A stretch of 64,000 bases of DNA, taken from positions 2,488,501 to 2,552,500 of the forward strand of contig NZ_CP029289.2 of NCBI RefSeq assembly GCF_003201835.2, read 5' to 3'. Source of the DNA: Acidianus brierleyi (GTDB lineage Archaea > Thermoproteota > Thermoprotei_A > Sulfolobales > Sulfolobaceae). Under the pieces are notes generated by a model, which was not told where the DNA came from, did no database searches, and saw nothing but the letters and a program-made list of their open reading frames with translations. Position numbers and translations under genes: made by a program. Each line of letters starts with the position of its first letter. Positions within the stretch are counted from its first letter, which is position 1. This document shows positions 47,851-56,077 of this stretch, piece after piece.

Positions 47851-48165
47851 TATAGACGATTGTCTATAATTTTTATTGAAAATGATCATCATAAAGTAAT
47901 TTTTTCTCACCAACTTTTTCTCTCTTTTCATTTTTTCTTTCTGTTCCATCTTGGAAATTTACTTTCAAGAAATAAAATGATTCTTCTCCCTAAAAAAGTA
48001 TATAATGATAATTATAAATTATCAAAGGATTTACGTTATCCTTATTTTAAATCTTATTTTTTATTTAAATATATAATTTTAAAATATTTAAATCTTATTA
48101 ATATTTCTAAATATCTAAAAATAGGAATAAAAAATATTATATGTTATTTCTATATAAGATTGATT

Positions 48166-48420
48166 ATGGATCAAGTAGTAACGGCCATGATTCTTGTCGT
48201 GGCAACGATAGCTTTAGGTCTTATAGCCTTTGCTTTTTCATCAGCATATTCCTCTACGGTTAATGTTTCGTATTATAATCAGATTGAGGCAGAAAAGATT
48301 TCTTCGTCTTTTAATCCTACAACAGTAAACATTAACAATTCTTGTGCATTAATAATACCTTATTCTTATTTTTATCACGGTATTTTTTACGTTACAGTCT
48401 TTGAGGTTCCAGAATATCTT
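48166..48420 (+). pseudogene. Pilin-like surface protein, N-terminal fragment
   Basis: From ATG 48166 the frame encodes a type IV pilin-like hydrophobic N-terminus (MDQVVTAMILVVATIALGL, about residues 1-28) and the start of an ectodomain (NINNSCALIIPYSYFYHGIF, VFEVPEYL). It ends precisely at the left end of the nested mobile element at 48421; codons after that (VNYRALTGRP) come from the insert. The open frame upstream of 48166 (from 47860) is AT-rich noise. The missing C-terminal part may be the reading frame 19390-20960 on the other strand. Confidence 0.6.
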
Positions 48421-48440
48421 GTGAACTACCGCGCCCTAAC

Positions 48441-49651
48441 CGGTAGACCCAAAATCATATTAGAAAAAATATTTCTGATAGGATAATATCGAATTTATAA
48501 AAGATAAAGAAATTTATAAGAGTGTAAAGAATTGAAGAAAGGGTTTAAGGTGAGGGAGATGGAGTATTACCACGTGAAATAGGAAGATGATAACGCCCGG
48601 TCTCCCTCACCAAAATAACATTCAACAAATAGGATATAAATTACTTTCCATGTTGAACTTCCAAGGGGAAAAGGTAGATGAGGTAGCAAAAACTCTCATC
48701 TCCGCGTGTTTGTGGAACGACTCTGTAGAGAACAAGTCCAGAGCGTATGACGTATCCCCACAGACCGTGAGGAATTACGTAGAGAAACAAGGGATGGAAG
48801 TGATTGAAAAGCTATTGGAAAGAGCTAGGAAAATATCCTTAGAAGTACTGAAGGGGGTAAAGGAGATAGATCTTTCAATAGACTGGACAACCAAGACGTG
48901 GTATGGGAAACCAGTGAAAGGGCTCGGGAGCTCTGAAAAAGGAAACTCGTGGAACTACGCAACTGCAACAACCAAGTATAAGGGGAAAGTACTTTTACTT
49001 GCCTTTATTCCGCAAGTGAACGGTATGACTAAGGACGAGATAGTGAAGATCCTCGTGGAGCAAGTAATGGCAATGGGATTCAAGATAAGGTTGATAACTC
49101 TTGACGCTGGTTTCTACACAGTTGATGTGCTCAATTTCATTTCACAGTTTAAGTATATAATTGCTGTCCCAACTGGGGACGTGAAGGTGTTTGAGGAGTT
49201 TGACGGGGATTACAAGACTAATAGTAAGTAGGAGGGATGAGCAGGTCAAGTTCAGGCTTCTCGTGTATGGCAAGGAAAAAGTGAGGAGAAAGAAGAAGAG
49301 TCTTGTTTATTTTGCTAGGGCTACTAATCTAGATCTGCCCAAGAGGGAAGTGTTGGATTTGTACAATAAGGTAAGAGGTCCCATAGAGACCTCTTATAGG
49401 AACATTAAGGCTTTTCTTCCATTTACTAGTTCTACTAAGTTTGTTTTCCGCACGTTGATCTTCGTGCTGGCCCTTGTACTCTACTCCTTATATACCATAT
49501 TCAAGGGGGAGGTGGGGAGGGAGGAATTTAGATTATTATTAATTCTTTTATTTCCTGATTTATTCAATCCAGAGAATTTTACATTTAATGTAATTGAAAC
49601 ACTTATTTACACTATAGATTTATTTTTAAGGAGGTGATTTTGGGTCTACCG
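48441..49651 (+). mobile_element. ISH3-like insertion sequence
   Basis: 1211 bp bounded by perfect 17-bp inverted repeats (CGGTAGACCCAAAATCA at the left, its complement at the right) and a 4-bp TAAC duplication (48437-48440 and 49652-49655). Length, end structure and the transposase type fit the ISH3 group of the IS4 superfamily known from Sulfolobus. The transposase has a frame break, so this copy is probably no longer autonomous. Confidence 0.8.
48587..49637 (+). pseudogene. ISH3-like DDE transposase, frameshifted
   Basis: Two frames. 48587-49231 carries the first Asp (LSIDWTTKTWYGKP) and second Asp (LITLDAGFYTVDVL). The second frame, entered near 49228, carries VSRRDEQVKFRLLVYGKEK and the catalytic Glu in RGPIETSYRNIKAFLPF. 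A one-base change near 49226-49230 rejoins them into about 350 residues. ISH3 transposases are normally one frame, so this is more likely a mutation than programmed shifting. Confidence 0.75.
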
Positions 49652-49964
49652 TAACGGACGTGGCTTCCTGCTTCAAAGCCGAGGCTTGCCCAAAGGTAGA
49701 GGTCTCAGCTCCACAGGCACTAAGGGTCGTTCCGACCCCGAGCACTAATGTGAACCCACAGTATCCCAATATGGGACTGTTGAATGGAGCAGAGGCGTAC
49801 CACATAGACCCTCACTTTAACCAAGGCGTCTCAGTGACGCTTACTCCGTCAGTGACTGCCATTAATAGAATATTTGAAAAATACGTATTTAAATGTAACC
49901 ACAAAGGGGGCAATCCATCTCCACCCTTATGGAGTCTTCCGCCCCCTTTGAACCTATATAGATT

Positions 49965-50105
49965 AATTAGTTGGGGAGAGTAATACTCTCCAACTGGGAA
50001 ACATGGTCGACCCTTTGACTGAAGCAAAGTCTTCGAACGGGGGCGTGACAAACCCCTACCATCGGACTGAACATTGTGATAATATGCACGGATATAGGTG
50101 TGATA
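49965..50105 (+). ncRNA. Putative IS110 bridge RNA, copy 2
   Basis: Upstream non-coding end of the element. A 5' hairpin (49970-49994, GTTGG/CCAAC plus GAGAGT/ACTCTC) is followed by a target-like loop: CCCTTTGAC (50011-50019) repeats the left target, and GAACGGGGG (50035-50043) approximates the complement of the right target CCCCTTGTTC. A donor-like region follows: ACTGAAC (50066-50072) repeats the element's right end (51143-51149) and ATATAGG (50092-50098) is complementary to its left end CCTATAT. The last guide overlaps the transposase start. Matches were found by eye; no folding or expression data. Confidence 0.5.
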
Positions 50106-51060
50106 AAGAGGTAGGGATCCTAGGAATAGACATATCAAAAGATCATCTAGTAACGAGTGAGGGGAGGGTCTACGAGAACAACAAGAAGGGTTATGAAGAA
50201 ATACTAAAAGTGAAACTAAACACAATAGTGGTCGAACCGACAGGAGCATACTCAATAAAACCATGTCAATACTTCAAGGAAAAAGGGATCAAGATACTAC
50301 AAGTAAGCCCAAATATACTATGGAAGGAGAAGGACTTGAGAGGAAAGAAAACAGATTTTTACTACAAAAACTAATAAACATGGCAAACAAGGCAAAGGAG
50401 TACAACTACAACCCATTGAAAGAACTAGTAACACTATATATCTTCCTAAAAGACCTTGAAGTAAAGTACAAGAACAGGGTAAAAAGAGCACTATTCCTAG
50501 TCAGTGACGAGGAAAAAATAAGCAAGGAAATGCTTGAAGAATTCTCTAAAGGAAACTTCAAAATACAATTATACAACTTAGAGTACACAAAGATCGTACT
50601 TGAAGAAATCGAAGTATTATCTAAAGCACTACTGGAAACAAGCGAGAAAATAAAAGAAGTAGAGAAAATGATACAATTACAGTCTGAAAATCACGTTCTA
50701 TTAACTATACCGGGAATAGGGAAACTTTCTTCGGGAATAATAATAGGCATTGTTGGAGACATTAAACGCTTTCCTAACCCTGAGTCCTTCGTAGCCTACT
50801 GCGGTTTAGACCCAATAGTTGAGAGGAGCGGTAAAGCTACTGTAAGTAAGGGAATATCGAAGAAGGGTAATAAGTACTTGCGCAGCTTGTTCTACTTCCT
50901 CGCTGAGATGAATTACTCTCGTAATCCTACATTACTAGAATTTTACGAGAACCATAAGGAAAAGTTGAAGGGAAAGAAGTTGTACACTGCTTTAGCCAGG
51001 AAATTGGCTAGAATAATTTGGAGTGTTTGGTATAATAATAAGCCTTATGAGCCTAAGTGA
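50084..51060 (+). pseudogene. IS110-family transposase, disrupted at the catalytic motif
   Basis: Nearly identical to the intact copy at 21062-22042 but lacking 4 bp near 50367, exactly where KTDFYDAQKL should be. The frame from the start runs into KTDFYYKN and stops at 50374; the rest (from about 50375) is open but in another frame. The DEDD site is thereby lost, so this copy would need a transposase in trans. Confidence 0.85.
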
Positions 51061-51210
51061 CCATAAATCGCCACGTGGATTGAAAGGTACACGTGGCAAT
51101 CTTAGTTGACATTATGCTTGAAGTTCAACCGAAATATTTATTACTGAACGCCCCTTGTTCAGATAAAAAAGACTATATAAGGGTTTTTCGATATACGGCT
51201 ATCTAAGAGC

Positions 51211-51521
51211 CTAATCCAAGAATGGGCCTAGATGGTCTATTAAGAACCATATAAACTCCTTTATTACATTAATCATTTTCATAATTTTTTTATCATCTAT
51301 TAGTGATGAGAGCAACATAATAATTCCTATTGTAAGAAAATAGGGCCATAGTGTAGCATACCATGGCGGTGGAACGTAAACACGAAAAACGTCAGGCATT
51401 CCAATTATCTCGGTGGGAAATGACTTAATCTCTATTGTAGGATGGTCTATTGAGTGAAGATAAACCGCTAACCCTAGAAGTATTATGGAAGATATTGTTA
51501 AAACAGTTTTGTCTTATCCAT
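51211..51521 (-). pseudogene. Two-TM HSIDH/PPPWYA-family protein, member 1 (frame break near start)
   Basis: Reading from ATG 51521 gives MDKTK, then a one-base slip at AAAA joins TVLTISSIILLGLAVYLHSI (first helix), the HSIDHP motif, a short extracellular-type loop, VPPPWYATLWPYFLTIGI (second helix) and a basic tail ending FLIDHLGPFLD. Without the slip there is no start codon in frame until ATG 51399. The family also includes 51595-51935, 52632-53003 and 57187-57540. Function unknown. The 5' 124 bp (51437-51560) are duplicated exactly in member 2, with the same break. Confidence 0.5.
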
Positions 51522-51560
51522 TAAAATAAAAAAGAAAAAATTGGCTTATAAGATTTTTCA
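51437..51560. repeat. 124-bp direct repeat, unit 1
   Basis: Identical to 51851-51974 (414 bp offset), starting GTAGGATGG and ending ATTTTTCA on the plus strand. It covers the promoter-proximal region and the coding start of the two-TM proteins 1 and 2, showing a recent partial tandem duplication or gene conversion. Confidence 0.9.
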
Positions 51561-51594
51561 AGAAAATAGTCTAAAAATTACTTCGTTTTCGATT

Positions 51595-51935
51595 TTATTC
51601 TTCCGGTCTATGAATTTCGAATGGGCTTTTCTGCTCGCCAAACTCGTAATTATACCATTTCTTGTACAATACTCTAAAACTCTTGTATAATATTCTAAAA
51701 CTATGATAAAACTCCATGTGCCAACTAATGAATAAAATTACAAAACTGGTAGTTAAGACTTCAATCCATAAGTTAGCATACCATGGCGGAGGTATCATGC
51801 GAGATGGGTGTGCAAGCGGCATCCAGTATGGAACATGCTCTGTCAAAAAAGTAGGATGGTCTATTGAGTGAAGATAAACCGCTAACCCTAGAAGTATTAT
51901 GGAAGATATTGTTAAAACAGTTTTGTCTTATCCAT
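51595..51935 (-). pseudogene. Two-TM HSIDH/PPPWYA-family protein, member 2 (same frame break)
   Basis: The first 120 bp are identical to member 1, including the out-of-frame ATG (51935) and AAAA run. The reading frame then diverges: HSIDHPTFLTEHVPYW, then MIPPPWYANLW and a second helix (VLTTSFVILFISWHM), with a longer charged tail (KKWYNYEFGEQKSPFE). The fact that the downstream frame is intact in both copies argues against simple decay. A shorter product from ATG 51846 is possible but would lack the first helix. Confidence 0.5.
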
Positions 51936-51974
51936 TAAAATAAAAAAGAAAAAATTGGCTTATAAGATTTTTCA
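51851..51974. repeat. 124-bp direct repeat, unit 2
   Basis: Second copy of the unit at 51437-51560, with no differences seen. It forms the 5' part of the second two-TM gene and abuts the 3' end of the secreted-protein fragment (stop at 51975). Confidence 0.9.
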
Positions 51975-52360
51975 TTAGAAAGTAGCAGAACCTATTGCGA
52001 TTAGCTGTTGTGGCGATGTAACAATATTTACAAATTCATTTGCATACGGTAAGGGAGCAGTAGGTAATTCCTGAGTTTTTGTATCTATACCTTTCAATGT
52101 ACCTAATAACCAAGTCTGCACATTATAATAGTATGTAGAACTAGTAGGGCTAGATATTGAACACTCTATTGCACCCCATGCCATACCACTAGGCGGTGTA
52201 GAAGCGCCAACTTCAGATCCGTAATCTGTGCTGAGATTTGAACTGTCTGCAGATACTAAATTCTGGCCAATATATGGTGCATTATATAAAGATGATCCTG
52301 ATTGGCTCGCTACGCATAGTTGAAAGCCAGTAACAAAATACGGATTTAATAGATTTTTCC
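51975..52360 (-). pseudogene. Secreted-protein C-terminal fragment
   Basis: An open frame without start codon: NPYFVTGFQLCVASQSGSSL, SADSSNLSTDYGSEVG, GMAWGAIECSISSP, and ending LPYANEFVNIVTSPQQ... SATF. The ending resembles the fragment at 53035-53205 (IPYGYATEFIMTYPEAQ). Ser/Thr/Gly/Asn-rich composition fits a secreted protein. The N-terminus and signal peptide are missing, so it is either a remnant or frameshifted. An ATG at 52184 could start a short product. Confidence 0.45.
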
Positions 52361-52545
52361 TTCTGTTATTTGAACGTCATCAGGTAAAGTTACGTCGAAT
52401 TCATCATCTAAACCATTATCGATTGTATTTTGTAGTGTATCGGTAAAATCATTTAAATCATAATTACCATCTGTAATTTTTTCAGTACTATCATTTTTTA
52501 CAACATTACCTCCATTGTCTTTTGCTTTATTGCAGATTCTCTTTC
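52346..52545 (-). pseudogene. Acidic-domain fragment
   Basis: An open frame without a clear start, encoding DSTEKITDGNYDLNDFTDTL and DDEFDVTLPDDVQITEGKIY before TAA at 52346. It resembles the frame at 57541-57846 (SRDIESGTYTFDDLTQEITD, FPYDLTVENGVIKSY). In both places it follows a two-TM HSIDH/PPPWYA gene, so it is part of a repeated module. Function unknown. Confidence 0.4.
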
Positions 52546-52631
52546 GGTAAAAACGTCAAGGAATATGCGAGAAGGACTAACAAATCATTAGGTGACGACA
52601 GAAAGAAGGAGAGAAGGGTTTAAAAAGGGAA

Positions 52632-53003
52632 CTAATTCAATACAGGGTCTAAATGATCTATTAAGAATAATGTAAAATTCTTTAACGCCCTTATTATAGT
52701 CTTTCTATGTATGAATGCTAAGGAAAGGAGTCCTATAATACCTAATGTAAGAAAATAAAGCCATAGTGAAGCATACCATGGAGATGAAAAGGAAACGTAA
52801 ATGTTTTTTACTGATAGTAGTATTGAACTATCATAAAGTCTAGTACTAACTCCTGATAGAAAAACGCTGATATTTTTTACTGCTAATGGTGATTCTATTG
52901 CATTTTGTAATTTTATTGTAGTTGAATGGTCTATAGAATGAAGGTAAAAAGATAAGCTAAAAAACACTAAAGAAACAAGACAGATAACAAAAGACTTCTT
53001 CAT
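52632..53003 (-). CDS. Two-TM HSIDH/PPPWYA-family protein, member 3
   Basis: 123 residues, the intact minus-strand family member. First helix (VICLVSLVFFSLSFYLHSI) runs into HSIDHS; an outward loop of about 55 residues follows, then SSPWYASLWLYFLTLGIIGL (second helix) and a basic tail ending FLIDHLDPVLN. The termini would both be cytoplasmic. The ATG 53003 has no rival. Arranged after a secreted-protein fragment (53035-53205) and before an acidic domain, it could be an immunity or partner protein; that is inference. Confidence 0.6.
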   Translation of the reverse strand: MKKSFVICLVSLVFFSLSFYLHSIDHSTTIKLQNAIESPLAVKNISVFLSGVSTRLYDSSILLSVKNIYVSFSSPWYASLWLYFLTLGIIGLLSLAFIHRKTIIRALKNFTLFLIDHLDPVLN

Positions 53004-53034
53004 AAGAAAAATAAAAAATCTCTTTTTTAAATTT

Positions 53035-53205
53035 TTACCATATATACTGAAATCCTTGAACTAACTGTCCATCAAGTAGTTCAGTTATTGTTGGATTACC
53101 TTTAGCTTGTGCCTCTGGATAAGTCATAATAAATTCTGTGGCATAACCGTAAGGTATTGATACTCCTACTCCGTATTGTACTGCGACTGCTTTTATAAAT
53201 AATCA
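53035..53205 (-). pseudogene. Secreted-protein C-terminal fragment
   Basis: Start-less frame reading KAVAVQYGVGVSIPYGYATE, then PEAQAKGNPTITELLDGQLV and ending GFQYIW. Similar in its middle to the ending of the frame at 51975-52360. It lies 32 bp upstream of the two-TM gene at 52632-53003, as the signal-peptide fragment at 57036 lies upstream of 57187. It is the remnant of a secreted partner. Confidence 0.4.
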
Positions 53206-53696
53206 GAATGGTGAAATTACCTATCAATTTGAGAAGCAATATTCTCCATTTAATCCGTCTATAACCTTAGAAGGTCTATAAGGAAATTTTTTATTGGTCC
53301 TTATATGCTATATACATGATTCATTTCGTCTATTTTGATAGTAGTGGTCTCAATATTAGTTCTTGACAAGCTCCGAATGTTACAACAGGATTCAAATTTT
53401 AAGTCCGTACTTATGAGTAATGCTTATTGTTATCTTAATTCTCTTAAATGGTATAATGAATTTATATAATTTATTTTATATTAACTAAATTCCTAACTAT
53501 GCCTAGAGCTTCTATATTTAAATTTCAAATTCGTTTATAGCCTTATATCATATAGTGTATAGTAAAAAGTAAATAATACTTACTAATTATATTATAATTA
53601 TATATTAGTTTACTGATTAGTATATCGAAAACATTCTTAAAAGGTTTTAATACAGTATTTCAGTTAAAAAAAGCTGTTCAATAGCCATATAAATTA
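53206..53696. other. Non-coding AT-rich stretch before the RiPP-like cluster
   Basis: About 490 bp. Short frames (for example EKQYSPFNPSITLEG near 53230-53280, plus strand) may be gene debris. The last 60 bp contain AT-rich promoter-like sequence for the precursor gene. No repeat or RNA recognised. Confidence 0.35.
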
Positions 53697-53912
53697 ATGA
53701 CAACAAAATTAAAGTCTATAGATGAGATAATTAAAGTCTCAATCTATTATAAAGATATAAATGAAACAATAGGATTAGAGTCACCGGTATGTTATCTTAC
53801 CGGTGGTGGCGGTGGTGGAGGAAGCGGTGGAGATCCAGAAGGAATGAGTTGCGGATATCCTACATCGTCCTGTTGGTCTATTCCGTATCCTAAATATCCT
53901 AAAAAGAGGTGA
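53697..53912 (+). CDS. Putative RiPP precursor peptide (Gly-rich)
   Basis: 71 residues. A leader-like charged N-terminus (about 1-30, KSIDEIIKVSIYYKD) is followed by Cys32, seven consecutive Gly (36-42), then SGGDPEGMSCGYPTSSCW with Cys52 and Cys59 and a Pro/Tyr/Lys-rich end (SIPYPKYPKKR). Just 6 bp later begins a radical SAM/SPASM-type gene with a GGTGA ribosome site, then an MFS gene overlapping by 1 bp. A short Gly/Cys-rich peptide followed by a radical SAM maturase and an exporter is the usual layout of ribosomally made, modified peptides. No known class recognised. Confidence 0.6.
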   Translation: MTTKLKSIDEIIKVSIYYKDINETIGLESPVCYLTGGGGGGGSGGDPEGMSCGYPTSSCWSIPYPKYPKKR

Positions 53913-53918
53913 CCAATT

Positions 53919-54908
53919 ATGGTAAGCAATAATGAAAAAATTTTTTATTTAACTATTATGTCGTCAAGTTGGTGTAATTTTAGATGTATATATCGTTTTG
54001 AAAATAACTATTTTAAAAAAGAAAATATAATAACTTCACAAGACACTATTTTTAGGATAAAATTATTCATAAAGAATACATTAGAGAAAAAATTATTCAA
54101 TAGAATACATATAACTTGGTATGGAGGAGAGCCATTATTAGATTTTAAAACTATTATAGATATTATGGATTATATTATTAATCTATCTAAGACATATAAT
54201 ATAAAAATATCTTCAGACATTCTTACTAATGGATATCTACTAGACTTATATAAATTTACGGAATTAATAAAAAGAAATGTAAATATATTTCAGATAACAA
54301 TAGATGGATGGAAAGATACTCATGATAAGCTAAGACCATTATTAAATAACGGTACGACTTTTGATAGGGTATTTAACAATTTAATTCTAACAAAGAATAT
54401 TAAGGAAAATTTCATAATGATTATACGATCCAATATTACACAAACTAATATATATTCAATAAAAAAATTCTTAAATGTTATATCTATATATCTTTCTAAT
54501 GATAAAAGATACTATTTTAGTTTCTTTATTATAAAGAGATCTGGGAGTAAAAACGATGATAAATTAGATTTCATAGACCGTGAAAAAAGAAATTTCGTAT
54601 TAAAAGATTTATACAACTATGCGTTTAGTCTTGGTCTAAATGTACTTAGTAACACTCTTTTATATCAAATGGGAACAATACCTACTAAATATGGTATGTG
54701 TGGAGCCGTATATCCTTATTCAATTACCATTAGGAATGATGGAAAAATATTCAAATGTCCTATGACAGTCTTATTGGATAATGAAGCTGTCGGATATTTA
54801 GATAAAGATGGAAGCTTAATCATAGAAGAGGAAAAGATTAATAGGTGGGCTAAATATATTAATTCTAAAATTGGATGTCCTAGGTTAGCTGAATTTGGGG
54901 AAATGTAA
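53919..54908 (+). CDS. Radical SAM/SPASM-like peptide maturase, altered cluster motif
   Basis: 329 residues. The N-terminal motif reads SSWCNFRCIYRF: Cys19 and Cys23 are present but the third cluster Cys (expected at 26, as in CNxRCxYC) is Arg, encoded CGT (one transition from TGT). The GGEP motif (TWYGGEPLL), ITIDGW and a SPASM-like start (GMCGAVYPYSITIRNDGKIF, KCPM) follow. The protein stops at IGCPRLAEFGEM, where SPASM domains normally continue with several more Cys. It is therefore either an inactivated maturase or one with unusual cofactors. The GAGGTGA site 8 bp before ATG is strong. Confidence 0.7.
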   Translation: MVSNNEKIFYLTIMSSSWCNFRCIYRFENNYFKKENIITSQDTIFRIKLFIKNTLEKKLFNRIHITWYGGEPLLDFKTIIDIMDYIINLSKTYNIKISSDILTNGYLLDLYKFTELIKRNVNIFQITIDGWKDTHDKLRPLLNNGTTFDRVFNNLILTKNIKENFIMIIRSNITQTNIYSIKKFLNVISIYLSNDKRYYFSFFIIKRSGSKNDDKLDFIDREKRNFVLKDLYNYAFSLGLNVLSNTLLYQMGTIPTKYGMCGAVYPYSITIRNDGKIFKCPMTVLLDNEAVGYLDKDGSLIIEEEKINRWAKYINSKIGCPRLAEFGEM

Positions 54909-56077
54909 TGGGATTTAATATTTTTAAGAATAGGGACGTTAAAATTTATCTTATTCAACACTCCATACAGCCGTATTTAGCTCTTTCTTTCATTTTACCT
55001 GCGTATGTTTTTCTATTTAGCAAGAACATTATTTTAGTTGGTGTTCTTCTGAGTATTGCGTACTTGTTAGGACATCTTACAATAATTTCTGGTTTTTTAA
55101 CGGATTACGTTGTAAATACTAGGCTATACGATTTTATTCTTTCAGTTTTAAGTGGATTAATATTTCTTGTCTCTTCATTAGTTTATTCAAACTCAGTGAG
55201 TTTTATTTTTTTATTGTACGCCGTCCTAGGCGTAGTGTATACGCTTAAGGGAACTAATCATAGGAAAGTATTTAGAAATGTTGTAAATTCTTATAAGGAT
55301 TATAGAAATATTTGGGTTTTAACTCATAGTATTAGGGCATTTACGTCGATTATTCTTCTTTATATTTCTCTCTTCATAGTAGGGTTGAAATATACTTTGT
55401 TAATTTTAGGATTATACATGCTTTTTGTTCATACTCCTCTAATTTTCCTTATTAATTATCCTAGAGGTACTGGGAATGCTAAGCTAATCTTTAACATGTC
55501 GTTCTCATTGTTAAAAGGTAAGAAGGGTGCCCAATTTTATGTTATAGATAATTTTTTCAGTAATTTTTTTAGTGGTATATTACCGGTATTTATAGGGGCT
55601 TTCTCTTTATCTTTTTCGTTTTTAACTAATTACATAATTTATTATGTCGCTTTTATCCTTTATGATGCTATTTATCTGATTATTTTAAATAAGGATTTGA
55701 AAGGAGTTAATGGTAGATACTCAGTTTTGTTTTTAAGGGGTCTTGTTCCTTCTTTTATTCTTTTCAGTATAGTTATCCTTTCTCCTTCATTATATATAAT
55801 CCCTATTGTTCTTTTTTCTGTAGTATTAACATTTTATAATGTATTTGTGACTCAAGCAATTCAATTTAATATACCTAAGGAAGTTTATGCTACTTTTATA
55901 GGATTGAACGTAACATTTGGCAGTTTATTCTACACTTTAGGAAATTTAATACTACCTTACATGGAAATAACCTTAGGTTTAAAAGGCGTAATGGTTTTAG
56001 TCTCAATAGTGTTAGCTATTTACTCTTTGATTATCTCGTATAGATTTAAGGATTTATTTAAAGTCATTAAGAAATAA
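54908..56077 (+). CDS. MFS-type exporter of the RiPP-like cluster
   Basis: 389 residues, about 12 membrane helices, with a central charged loop (LLKGKKGAQFYVIDNF). No clear sugar-porter signature; it looks like a divergent major facilitator. The ATG overlaps the maturase stop (TAATG), so it is translationally coupled to it. It is likely to export the peptide product or give self-resistance. Confidence 0.7.
   Translation: MGFNIFKNRDVKIYLIQHSIQPYLALSFILPAYVFLFSKNIILVGVLLSIAYLLGHLTIISGFLTDYVVNTRLYDFILSVLSGLIFLVSSLVYSNSVSFIFLLYAVLGVVYTLKGTNHRKVFRNVVNSYKDYRNIWVLTHSIRAFTSIILLYISLFIVGLKYTLLILGLYMLFVHTPLIFLINYPRGTGNAKLIFNMSFSLLKGKKGAQFYVIDNFFSNFFSGILPVFIGAFSLSFSFLTNYIIYYVAFILYDAIYLIILNKDLKGVNGRYSVLFLRGLVPSFILFSIVILSPSLYIIPIVLFSVVLTFYNVFVTQAIQFNIPKEVYATFIGLNVTFGSLFYTLGNLILPYMEITLGLKGVMVLVSIVLAIYSLIISYRFKDLFKVIKK

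Larger units (their letters stand above)
49955..51150 (+). mobile_element. IS110-family insertion sequence, copy 2
   Basis: 1196 bp, very similar to copy 1 (20968-22171) except for two 4-bp differences, one inside the transposase and one just after it. It has no terminal inverted repeats. The junctions CCCTTTGAACC/TATATAG and ACTGAACG/CCCCTTG show the split host sequence with a duplicated CC core. Inserted at the same site of the same host element family as copy 1. Confidence 0.85.
48421..51168 (+). mobile_element. IS200/IS605-like copy E, broken by two nested insertions
   Basis: The pieces 48421-48440, 49652-49954 and 51151-51168 together rebuild one family element nearly identical to copies A and C, from GTGAACTACCGCGCCCTAAC to CCCCTTGTTCAGATAA. 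The first break holds an ISH3-like element inserted in the TAAC loop of the left hairpin. The second holds an IS110 element inserted beside the right-end hairpin. Insertion order of the two guests cannot be told. Confidence 0.85.

Noticed and set aside
47860..48165. Upstream extension of the pilin-like frame
   Set aside because: The composition is AT-driven noise in a pyrimidine-rich leader region; the signal-like N-terminus starts at 48166.
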